Shown here in pieces: positions 7,810 to 19,700 of a stretch of 20,000 nucleotides of DNA. The DNA is from Armadillidium nasatum (taxonomy: Eukaryota; Arthropoda; Malacostraca; Isopoda; Armadillidiidae). Position 1 is the stretch's first letter. Each line of letters opens with the position of its first letter. The DNA lies in assembly GCA_009176605.1 (NCBI GenBank), contig SEYY01004190.1, forward strand, positions 1 to 20,000, written 5' to 3'. The notes below the pieces were generated by a model that did no database searches, was not told the DNA's origin, and was given only the letters and a program-made list of their open reading frames with translations. The translations under genes and the position numbers were made by a program.

Positions 7810-10793
7810 GTAAGAATAGGGGTGAAGGGCATAATATTGGCACTGTTAGTTGTGGAGATGGTGATTTTAATATTGACGATGGGATTGGTGGTGGTATGAA
7901 TAAAATAGAGGTGCCTTACAATATTGGGCCTATTAATAAAAATGGAGATATTACTAGAAATCAAGATGTAAAGGATACATATAAGGACATGTTTAGTATG
8001 AAATGTTTTTACACAAATGCTCAGAGTCTTAGAAACAAAAAAGATGAGTTGATTAGTTACATTATAAAGGAGAATCTAGACATAATTTGCATTACTGAAG
8101 CATGGGTTAATGAGGCATTTTACGGAGACTCCCTACAGGAATATGAAATAGAAGGATACTCATTTTACCTATACCAATGTAGAGGAAGAAGTGGTGGAGG
8201 TGTAGCACTCTATGTTAAAGGCAATATTGAATCAGTGTTAATAGCTGACATTAAAACAAATCAGGATGTGGAATCTGTGTGGGTAGATATTCTTATGTAT
8301 AATAAATCATATAGGATAGGAGCATTTTATAGAGCTCCTGATCAGAGTCAAGTATTAGATGAAGAAATGGTGAAGGAAATCAAGGTAGCGTGTGAAAATA
8401 ATGTAAAAGGAATAGTCATTATGGGTGATTTTAATTTTCCAGACATTGAGTGGAATTCTTTGAGTAGTATGGTTAATAGAAGTTCAGTATTTGTAAATTG
8501 TATTCTATACAACTTTTTGAGTCAGATGGTCCAAGAACCAACAAGGCATGCAGCATTGTTAGATTTAATATTTACAAATGATGAAATGATGGTAAATGAT
8601 GTCGAAGTAGGGGAGACTTTAGGAGCTAGTGATCATTATATTATTAGATTTAACTGGAATGTGAGGTCTGGGCCCAAATTGCAAGTCAATAAGTAAAAGA
8701 TATTAGATTTCAGAAACGGAGATTTTAGCAAATTCCGAGCAATGCTCAATGAAATTGACTGGGATAAGGAGTTTAATGGTCAAAATTGTTTCATCATGTG
8801 GGAATACTTCAAGCAAATATTGGCTAACATACAGTCTGTGTGTTTTAAAGATAAACCCATTAGGGTGGCAAATAGAAAACCTAATTGGTGGAGTAGAGAG
8901 ATAAAAGAGAAAATCAGTGAAAAGTGTAGATGTTTTAAAATGTTCAAAGGTAGGAGAAGGGGGAAAGATTTGGAACATTATAAGAGAATTAGGAATGAAC
9001 TTAACCAGTCAATAAGAAGAGCAAAGAGAATGGCAGAAATTAATTTGGCAAGGAACAGTAATAAAGACCTGAAAAAGTTTTTTAGCTTTTATAAATTTAA
9101 AAGCAAGGATAAGAAAATTGGCCCAATTAAAATTGATGGGAATTTAGTAAGTTCAGATAAGGAATTGGTTAATATTTTCAATGCTTATTTTGCATCAGTG
9201 TTTACTGAGGAAAGGTTGGATAGCAGTTTAGAGAGTAATAGTTCTAGTATGCATGTAATGAATAGGTGTACAACATTTCAAATTGAGTTAAATGAAATCG
9301 CATCCTTACTAGAACATATTGACCCAAATAAGGCAGCGGGTCCGGATGGTGTGTATGGTAGAATTCTAAAAGAGGGGAGTAGCAGTATTGCAAAGGCACT
9401 GTATTTGATTTTTAAGCGATCTATTGCTTTTGGAGAGGTACCTGAGGACTGGAAAGCAGCATATGTGGTGCCCATATTTAAAAAAGGTAGTAAAGAAGAT
9501 TTAGGAAACTATAGGCCAGTTAGTTTAACATCTCTGGTTGTGAAAATTTTGGAAAAGTTACTGAAAAGTCATATAGAGAAGCACTTAGATGATAACAAGA
9601 TACTATATAACTCCCAGCATGGCTTTAGAAAGGGTAGATCATGTCAGACAAATCTACTAGAATTTATGGAATATATTACTGAATGTATAGACAGGGGTGA
9701 TCCAGTTGATGTCATATATTTAGACTTTAGCAAGGCTTTTGATAAGGTACCCCATGTTAGGCTGATGCAAAAGTTGTTGCAGTATGGTATAGATGGAATG
9801 GTACACAATTGGATTAAAGAGTGGTTAAAGAACAGAAGGCAGTGTGTATTACTTAATGGTAATAAGTCATTATGGGAAACGGTGAAGAGTGGGGTACCAC
9901 AAGGTTCTGTGCTGGGACCACTTTTGTTCCTTATATATATAAATGATTTAGACAAAGGTCTTAAATGCAAGGTTTCTAAGTTTGCAGATGATACCAAAGT
10001 GGTTACCTCAGTAAGGAATAATGATGGATGCATAAAGCTTCAAGGTGAATCTAGATAGACTTCTTGGTTGGGCAGAGAGGTGGCAAATGAACTTTAATAG
10101 TAAAAAATGTAAAGTTCTTCATGTAGGTTACTCAAATGAAGGATTTTAATTATGAAATGAATGGGGAGTGGCTTGAGACTGTGGACCAAGAAAAGGATTT
10201 TAGGTGTGATAATTAGCAGTAATCTGAAGGTGGGTGATCAATGTTTGGAAGCAAGGAATAAAGCTAATAAGATGTTAGGTATAATTAACCGCAATGTAGT
10301 TTACAAGAGCAAAGAGGTTATAAGCAAACTATATAATAGCTATGTCAGGCCAGCATTAGAGTATTGTGCACAAGTTTGGGCTCCTCATTTAAGAAAAGAC
10401 ATAGATATGCTGGAGAGAGTACAACGTCGAGCAACAAGGATGATTTCTGGCTTTGAAAATAAGAGCTATGAAGAGAGGTTGAAGGAGTTAGGAATGTTCT
10501 CAGTTGAAAGGAGATTTCTCAGAGGGGATATGATACAAGTTTACAAAATATTTGCATCTGACAGTAATACAGAGATTGAAAAATACTTCATAGTGGACCA
10601 TGGAAGAGTAACTAGAGGACATAATAAGAAAATTAAAAAGAAGCCATGCCATCTCGATCTAAGAAAATACTGTTTCAGTAATAGAGTTGTTAATTTTTGG
10701 AATGACTTGCCACGGGAGGTTGTTGACTGTGATTCTCTTGTCAAATTTAAAAAGGGGCTAGATAGATATATGGATGGTTTGGGTATTATATAG
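7791..10793 (+). pseudogene. CR1 ORF2 polyprotein (APE endonuclease + reverse transcriptase), nearly intact
   Basis: Nicks the target DNA and reverse-transcribes the element RNA at the nick. The ATG at 7791 gives 1001 codons in one overall frame, a normal ORF2 length; it overlaps the ORF1 end by 19 nt. Endonuclease motifs in order: NAQS (about 8015), TEAW (about 8095), GDFN (about 8425), LDLIFTN and SDH (8627-8635). Reverse transcriptase: NKAAGPDGV, NYRPVSLTSL, GFRKGRS, LDFSKAFDKVPH, GVPQGSVLGPLL and FADD at 9981-9992. The C-terminal region ends at 10793. Lesions: TAA at 8694-8696 where the minus copy has a sense codon, and single-base insertions at about 10048, 10144-10147 and 10198-10201 that together restore frame. 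All catalytic residues I can check are present. Confidence 0.93.
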
Positions 10794-11095
10794 AATAATC
10801 TGACTAAGCCAAATTGGCGGGTATATATGAATTTTTGGATCAACAGATCAACCTATGACTAAGCCTAACGGCAGTTTTTGTAGTGGGTGATGGTTCATTG
10901 AGTATTGCATGTGTAATGGGGTTTAGTTTTTCTTTTATCTATGCATGACTATGCATGAATGAACTGATAACTGGGAAGGGATAGACCTAGTCTTTCGTGC
11001 ATGTATTAGTATTGTTAGTATTTGTTTGGACTGGGACAGTCTCGATAGGCCCTTGTGGCTTCTAACTGTCTCTATTTTCCTATGTTCCTATGTTC
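10794..11095 (+). other. CR1 3' UTR with octamer terminus
   Basis: It aligns throughout with the 3' portion of the minus copy (3894-4195) and, for the last 65 bp, with the fragment at 2466-2533. The end is CTATTTTC-CTATGTTC-CTATGTTC in tandem, the short-repeat 3' end recognised by CR1-type reverse transcriptases. A palindromic ATGCATGACTATGCATGAAT stretch lies near 10941-10960. Confidence 0.8.
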
Positions 11096-11216
11096 TGTGA
11101 ATAATGGATTCAAACCTTTGACCTTGTTTCCCATTGCCTGAGTTGCAGTCAGGGAGGTCCTTTGGGATTTGACATTGCAACTATATTGTGAGCAAGTTCC
11201 AATGCGATTTCCTTTT

Positions 11217-11290
11217 GTATCACTGTGGAGTAGTGGATAATGCATAAGACTACCATCTTAAAGGTTGCTGGCTCGAGTCCAATAACAGAC
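11217..11290 (+). other. tRNA-Arg-like core, unit 1
   Basis: GTGGAGTAGTGGATAATGC (D-arm/box A region), AAGACTACCATCTT (anticodon-like hairpin, 6-nt loop) and GGCTCGAGTCC (box B) occur in tRNA order and spacing. The acceptor stem does not pair well and the loop is one base short, so it is a tRNA relic rather than a tRNA gene. Confidence 0.55.
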
Positions 11291-11480
11291 ATTAATTTTC
11301 TGTATAGAAATAGTCTGTGAGAGTTTTAGCAGATTAAAAAATTTTATTATATAACTGTCTCCGAATAATGGATTCAAACTTTGACCTCTTTGCCCTTTGC
11401 CTGAGTTGCAGTCAGGGTGGTCCTTTGGGATTTGATGTTGCAACTGTATATCGTGAGCAAGTTCCGATGCGATTTCCTTT

Positions 11481-11555
11481 TGTATCTTTGTGGCCTAGTG
11501 GATAACGCATAAGACTGCAATCTTCAAGGTCACTGGATTTGGTCCAATAGCAGAC
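11481..11555 (+). other. tRNA-Arg-like core, unit 2
   Basis: GTGGCCTAGTGGATAACGC closely matches the 5' half of animal tRNA-Arg. The anticodon-like stem AAGA/TCTT is kept. Box B has decayed to GGATTTGGTCC. Confidence 0.55.
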
Positions 11556-11744
11556 ATTAATTTTCTGTATAGAAATAGTCAGTGAGAGTTTTGGCAGACT
11601 AAAAACTCTATTATATAACTGTCTGTGAATAGTGGATTCAACCTTTGACCTCGTTGCCCTTTCCCCGAGTTGTGGTCGAGGAGGTCCTTTGTAATTTGAC
11701 ATTGCGACTATATCGTTAGCAAGTTCCAATTTAATTTCCTTTTG

Positions 11745-11818
11745 TATCTCTGTGGCCTAGTGGATAACGCATAAGACTACCATCTTAAAGGTTGCTAGTT
11801 CGAGTCAATAGCAGACAT
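11745..11818 (+). other. tRNA-Arg-like core, unit 3
   Basis: CTGTGGCCTAGTGGATAACG is the best box A region of the three. Box B is AGTTCGAGTCA. The unit ends shortly after the core, at CAGACATAAATTTTTT, so the AT-rich unit tail is missing. Confidence 0.55.
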
Positions 11819-11841
11819 AAATTTTTTAATATATATAAACC

Positions 11842-11883
11842 ATATATTATATATATATATATATATATTTTTTTTTTTTTTAC
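11842..11883. repeat. (TA)n plus T-run, 3' tail of the decayed LINE
   Basis: CATATATTAT then (AT)n to about 11868, then about 14 T. In the minus sense this reads as a poly(A) followed by (TA)n, directly after the hairpin tail motif. Confidence 0.85.
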
Positions 11884-11885
11884 AC

Positions 11886-11930
11886 ATCACCACCACTCAG
11901 GGGCAAAGCCCTATTCAAGGAGGGAGTGTC
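11886..11930 (-). repeat. Hairpin 3' tail motif, copy 2
   Basis: CATCACCACCACTCAGGGGC, then AAAGCCCT and GGAGTG on the plus strand. It is the same CACTC/GAGTG outer stem and GGGC/GCCC inner stem as at 1396-1432, in the same orientation relative to the A-run and (TA)n. Confidence 0.6.
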
Positions 11931-11993
11931 AGAAAAATTAAAATAGAATAAAAAAAAAAATTTTGCAATAAAAACTACCCCTGTAGGACCCAC

Positions 11994-14165
11994 CTAACGC
12001 AAATTTCTTAGGTGAGTGCAGACGCGGGCTTTAAAGAAATTGAGATTAAATTCAGCAGGAAATACAGAAGATGGGAGAGAATTCCACAGAACAGATGTAG
12101 CAGGAAAGAAGAAGGCACCACAGCGGACAAGCCTTGAGTTGCCTATGTCCATGCAAAATTGATGTGCATCCCTTGTGTTACAAGGATGACGTAAAGGTGG
12201 GGGTATTTTGGTGGATAGTTCCCTCAAGCATTTGTCACTGTAGTACCTATAGAAAAGAGATAAGGCACCAACGTCGCGTTGCAAAGATAAAGAGTCAAGT
12301 GAATTAGAAAGAGCTGAACAGTTTATAAGTCTTTTAGCCTTTGACTCAACTTTATTCAAAAGACGGGTGAAACTGGACCCACCCCAGATGTGAGAGCAGT
12401 ACTCCATACAAGGGCGGATGAGACCCTTGTATAATTGGAGTAACTGCGAGGAAGGAAAATTTTTTTCGCAGTCTAAACAGAACTCCCAGCTTCTTTCAGG
12501 CTGCCCTAGCAACCATTGTGATATGAGGTTTCCAAGACATTTTTATGTTTATGTGAAGACAAAGGATGTTTATATTGTCGACAGGAGAGATGGGAGAACC
12601 ATCAAACGAAATAGAAAAGTTAGGTGTCATCTTTGAGAGGGAGATTTCTAGAAGTTGAGTTTTTAAAGTTGAATTTCACAAGGTTGAGACGACCCCCCTG
12701 GTAAATTCTATCTAGATCTGCAAGAATAGAATTGGAAAGATGAAGACAAGAAGCAACTCTAGATGCAAAGGAAGGAGCAGATTTGAAATAAGAGAAGAAT
12801 GGAGGGTTAGATGAACAGCTGAGAAGATCATTAATGAAAAGTAAGAATAGAGTAGGAGATAAGACAGAACCCTGAGGAGCACCACTATTGACAGGAAAGG
12901 AAGAAGTCGCTCCATCAACAACAGCCGAAATGGAACGATTAGAAAGCTAGACATAAGTAAGCAAAGAGAAGGAGGGGAGCTTGGAAAGTTGTGACGCATG
13001 CCATACCCGGTCAAATGCTTAGATATGTCAAGCGCCACCACACGTCTCCCCATGGTCACTAAGGGCAGAAGACCATAAATCTGTGAGATAGGAAAGTATA
13101 TCACCAGTAGACCTCGAACGTCAAAAGCCATACTGATGATCAGAAAGAAGGGAATGAGATTCCAGATGATCCAAGAAGTGAGAGTTAAGAAAGGTTTCAA
13201 AATCTTAGACAGAATACAAGTGAAAGCTATAGGGAGATAGTTAGAAGGATCAGAGTGGCTACCCTTCTTCAGAATAGGCTGGATGAATGCATGCTTCCAT
13301 CACTGAGGGAAAGTGTTTGTATTGAGGCATAGAGAGTAGAGTTGAACAAGGGACGAAGCCAGCTCAGAAGCACATTCCCTTAATACTCGGGGAGGAATGT
13401 CATCCAGGCTGCTTGCCTTCCTTACGTTTATAGATTTGAGAAGCCCATGCATCTGATGAAATTTAATCACAGGTAAAGGCATGGGACCTCTGAGAGGAGA
13501 AAAAGTAGGAGGAGCATTGCCAGAGTTGTCCAGGGCTGAATTAGAGGAGAATAGGAGGCCAAAGAGATTAGCCTTTTCAATTGTAGTGCAACAGAGCCAT
13601 CAGAGTGAATAAGAGCAGGAAAGGAAGATTTACAGAAGTTATTAGAGATGTTTTTGGCAAGAGGCCAGAAAGATTTGTCAGTAGGAGACTTTAGAAGCTC
13701 AGCACACGTTTTGTGAAAGTCTGCTTTGCTCATCGATAAATATCCCCGCAACGATTCTGAGCAGAATGAAAATTAGCAAGTGTTACAGGAGAAGGAGAGT
13801 TTTCCACTCTCAATACGCAATGTCTCTAGCCTGAATGGCAAGAGAGCAGGCGCGATTGAACCATGGGTTTTGAGGAGAGAAAGATTTAGTCGAAGAAGGA
13901 ATGAACCTGCTCATCCCATCAACGATTACAGCCCCCATTTTATCAGCAGAGACTGACGTGTCTTCAGAGACAAAGCATTCCATCCAAGGATAGTTAGCAT
14001 AGAAGCAACGCAAAGCCTCCCAGTCAGCCCCATCAAAGTGCCAGAAGATTCACTTAGGGCAGGGTGGAGCAGTTGGAGAGAAAGCTTGAAAATTAAGAGT
14101 AATTAGGTTGTGGTCAGATTTACCAGTAGGTGCAAAGACAGCGTATTTATAGGGAGAAGGACTAG
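11994..14165 (-). pseudogene. Jockey-like ORF2 (endonuclease end to C-terminus), many lesions
   Basis: In element order: the endonuclease end KSDHNLITLNF (SDH at 14110-14118), a linker with RFIPSSTKSF and PWFNRACSLAI, then FWPLAKNISNNFCKSSFP (about 13630-13690), KSINVRKASSLDDIPPRVL (13380-13450), ETFLNSHFLDHLESHSLLSD then QYGF and a TGA (13120-13200), VVALDISK (13019-13042) and SGAPQGSVLSPTLFLLFIND (12830-12895). Where the YADD catalytic motif should follow, the sequence passes from FFSY straight to FKSAPSFASR near 12790, so the active site is deleted. The last open segment (11994-12512) carries KGLIRPCMEYCSHIWGGS and a C-terminal LWNSLPSSVFP, ending at 11994. There are numerous stops and frameshifts; it cannot be functional. 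Confidence 0.75.
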
Positions 14166-14168
14166 TAG

Positions 14169-14275
<107 letters not shown>

Positions 14276-14398
14276 TATTTAAAATTTGCAAAAAATGGGA
14301 ATTAAATTTTTAGCAATTTTAGTCAGATATCTAGTTTTTGTAATTTACCAAGTATCTGGCATCTGGTTATCCAACAAATTTACTATCTAGCTCATCCC

Positions 14399-16361
<1,963 letters not shown>

Positions 16362-18110
16362 TAACTATTGGATAGGGATGATAATATACTGGTTCTAGTT
16401 AGTTTGTGTCATACAACTGGTTTGTCACACATACAAATTTAGCATCTTGCAAATTCTTTGGCATATAAAATATTGGGTTTTGGCAGAAAATTCTAGAAAT
16501 AGCGGATAATTTACCACATACTTGCTTGTATACTTCATAGGGAGGGTTTATTTTGTCAAGAGAATTTTAACCTCTGACATACTTCATAAGTAGGAACTGC
16601 TTTATATATTCAGCAATATCTTTCCATACAAAGTGCTTTTTTAATTTTGAAATGTCCCAAAGGTGATAGTGAAATATATTCATGTACGAAAAAGAAGAGT
16701 AAGTCATTCAAATATAATATCTCTTAGCTAGCTTAAGGGTTACTATATATTTTTGTGCTTCTTTAAGTATCTCAAAAGTTGGGTATCAATTTTCTTGTAT
16801 TGTTTGCAGTTCTTTTTGTTCAACCTTGCACTGAAATAACTTGCAAACTTCACTCGCTAAAATCTGAAAAATAGATGCTAGTGAATAACAGACATCCTCT
16901 AGTAAAGAATCTTGCTGGGATTGAAGCTCTGGTTATAATCATTGTTTCATCACATAGTGCCTCCGGAAGCATTTCTGCAACAGTTTTCTGGCCTCTAAGG
17001 GATAGATACTACATCTACATCGCCTGCAGAAGCTGAAAGAGAATAAATTTGATGAACATATCAGAGAGCTTTTAAACAAGATTTCTATTCATAAAATCTG
17101 CTATAATATTTTTTGGGGAATTTAGTATGATTATGGTCAGATATTATTCAAACAGAAAAGTTAGGTTACATTGCTCTCTTGACAGTAAACGTATAGTCTC
17201 TTAAGAGACTCTGTTACTGAAAGGTTGTCATAAAACATATCTATCATCTTTTTCTCTACAAGATGCTAAAATTCTTTCCTGTCTTAACAAAGATAAGAAA
17301 TTCTTTGCTAAATATACTGTATCTCTATGACATAATTTTAGTGTGATTAATTCATGTGCTTGATGGCAATGGCTTGATCCCTCATACAGATCCTAGGTAA
17401 AAAGAACCCAAAAAGTTCCCCCCCCCCCTTAAATAGGGCAGTGCCTGTGAGGTGTGACCTTTTTTTTTTATTTATAAAAAAAAGTCTGATTTTATTGTTG
17501 AACTGTAAAAACCAAGGGCAACAGTTTTTTTCGTTTTCTGTCAAAAGCAGTTTTACTATCATCAGTGTAAATAGATATCTAAAGATTTTTATTAGAAGGA
17601 AAACCCAATGGTTGTAGGTAGCATTTTTCAGAGTCAGTTTGGCCAGATTGAATGCTTTAGGATTCCATTTTACTCTATGTTGAGAGTATGGTACACTTTT
17701 TTGAGAAAAAAAAGGAGAAAAAATATTAGAAATGCTTGGAAAAGTAATTTATAATTCCTCAGAGAGGACACAGTTCTTTAATTGTCTTAGGTTTTAGGGT
17801 GTTAAAAATAGTTTTATCCTCATTAGGAAACATAGAACCATCAGACATATTAAAACATAGATATGTAACTCTTGATTGCCCAGTTTGGCACTCAGCAATG
17901 TTTTAATTTAAAAGCATTTATCGAAGTTCGAATATCATTTCTATGACCTTTATATGCCCTCGTGAAAATGAAGAAGTTTCAATAAGAATATCATCAATAT
18001 ATAAGAAAATTTTTAGGTTACAAGAAAAAATTAATGTACTTAGTGAAAATAGCGAAACTGGAATGAAACCCCTCAATTATACTACTATTTCAGAAACTTC
18101 CATACATGGT
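16362..18110 (-). pseudogene. Ty3/Gypsy-type LTR retrotransposon pol fossil
   Basis: Recognised only by reading minus frames across many stops. Reverse transcriptase: YIDDILIE with YIDD at 17990-18001, then VTYLCFNMSDGSMFPNEDKT (17815-17875), which fits the usual YLG-x(4)-G-x(4)-P-x-K block, then PKTIKEL and GIINYFSKHF, and KWNPKAFNLAKLTLKNA (about 17620-17672), which fits the FxWT...AFxxLK block. RNase H traces follow to about 17347, ending QAIAIKH (ELLAIxxAIKHF in intact elements). A possible integrase zinc-binding remnant, KKHFVWKDIAEYIKQF, lies at about 16580-16660. The segment at 16362-16470, YMPKNLQDAKFVCVTNQLYD, stop, LEPVYYHPYPIVK, matches the integrase C-terminal GPY/F domain pattern. 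The integrase catalytic core is too short to be present and was probably deleted. No LTRs, gag or env are visible. Clearly dead. Confidence 0.65.
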
Positions 18111-18113
18111 AAA

Positions 18114-18165
18114 TTTTTTTTTTTTTTTTATCTCCTCTGGTAGGCAAAGGCCATAGGCCTACCAA
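18114..18165 (-). mobile_element. Poly(A)-tailed retroposon 3' end
   Basis: In the minus sense GGTAGGCCTATGGCCTTTGC and CTACCAGAGGAGAT precede about 16 A (18114-18129 on the plus strand). The GGTAGGC/GCCTACC arms form a 7-bp stem just before the tail. Gypsy similarity is not followed beyond this tail, so the retroposon seems to have inserted into the Gypsy fossil. Its 5' end is not found; it may reach to about 18330. Confidence 0.45.
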
Positions 18166-18410
18166 TTTCCACAATAGTTGAGGAATATCTTCATCATGGT
18201 TGATTAAAGTCCAACAGTATCCTGATACACAGCATTTGAATGTGTACAAGTCAAAGGAAGTTGAAAAAATAATTAGTAGACTGTCTTGAATTTCCCACTG
18301 TCCAAGGCAAATTCTTTTCAACTATTGGGGTAGTCTCTCCAATTTCTGTAGTAACAGTCTTCTATTTTCTTCCAGAAATAGGTATTCTTTACTTACTTAA
18401 TTTATCTTGC
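18166..18410. other. Unassigned stretch
   Basis: This could be the body of the poly(A)-tailed retroposon or upstream Gypsy pol. I could not match it to either with confidence. Confidence 0.4.
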
Positions 18411-18485
18411 TAATCTACACTTGTTTTAGTCAGAGCATTCCCCTGAGTTGATCCAATGTGATGTGCAAACTGCTTTGCAAGCCAT
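18411..18485. repeat. Direct repeat, left copy
   Basis: Starts TAATCTACACTTGTTTTAGT and ends CTGCTTTGCAAGCCAT. It matches 19427-19500 with about seven substitutions and one 1-bp gap. The two copies flank the long GA array in the same orientation, about 1 kb apart. The similarity begins and ends sharply. Confidence 0.9.
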
Positions 18486-18513
18486 GACTTATCTATACTT
18501 AACTAAAATTAAA

Positions 18514-18534
18514 TTGAGAGGGAGAGAGAGAGAA
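18514..18534. repeat. Short GA-rich tract
   Basis: TTGAGAGGGAGAGAGAGAGA lies 32 bp before the main GA array; probably a seed or a decayed edge of it. Confidence 0.7.
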
Positions 18535-18562
18535 TAAAAGGAGTTAAAAGTGTACTTAATTA

Positions 18563-19426
<864 letters not shown>

Positions 19427-19500
19427 TAATCTACACTTGTTTAGTCAATGCCGTCCCCTGAGTTGATCCAATGTGGTCTGCAAACTGCTTTGCAAGCCGT
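19427..19500. repeat. Direct repeat, right copy
   Basis: Begins TAATCTACACTTGTTTAGTC and ends CTGCTTTGCAAGCCGT. The most conserved block is CCCCTGAGTTGATCCAATGT, identical in both copies. Confidence 0.9.
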
Positions 19501-19659
19501 TGTTGCTCCTCTTCTTTAGTTCATTAATTTTGTTTTATTATTTAATCTGCATTTAATTTCAATTTTGATTTAATAAAATCTCAGAATATTTTAAAATTTT
19601 TGAAATATTTAAAAACTTTAAATTTGGGAAATGTTGCATATGTTGATAATTTTTAATTT

Positions 19660-19700
<41 letters not shown>
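19660..19700. repeat. (TAA)n microsatellite
   Basis: About 13 TAA units. It is followed by TTCAGAATTCAGAAATT. Confidence 0.97.

Larger units (their letters stand above)
6699..11095 (+). mobile_element. CR1-type LINE, near full-length copy
   Basis: About 4.4 kb, the size of complete CR1 elements. It has a short 5' leader (about 6699-6774), ORF1 (6775-7809), ORF2 (7791-10793) and a 300-bp 3' UTR ending in the octamer repeat CCTATGTTCCTATGTTC at 11095. The 5' border is inferred from the satellite stub at 6698. The 3' border is set by comparison with the minus copy, where similarity stops at the same base. Few lesions separate it from an active element: frameshifts in ORF1, one nonsense codon at 8694, and three single-base insertions between 10048 and 10201. 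It looks young and probably inactive. Confidence 0.85.
11096..11823 (+). repeat. 264-bp tandem repeat with tRNA-Arg-like core, about 2.75 units
   Basis: Unit phase markers (AATARTGGATTCAA) occur at 11100, 11364 and 11628, an exact period of 264 bp. Each unit has a GTTGCAGTCAGG...ATTGCAAC block, a tRNA-like core and an AT-rich tail ending in CTATTATATAAC. The first unit starts abruptly at the CR1 3' end. The third ends near 11823, just before a TA-rich tract. Units differ by scattered substitutions, so the array is not freshly homogenised. It may be a short satellite or a head-to-tail array of a tRNA-derived SINE. Confidence 0.85.

Noticed and set aside
11217-11818. Three functional tRNA-Arg genes
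   Set aside because: Acceptor stems do not pair, anticodon-like loops have 6 nt and box B is decayed in unit 2; they are parts of a 264-bp repeat unit, so tRNA-derived relics.
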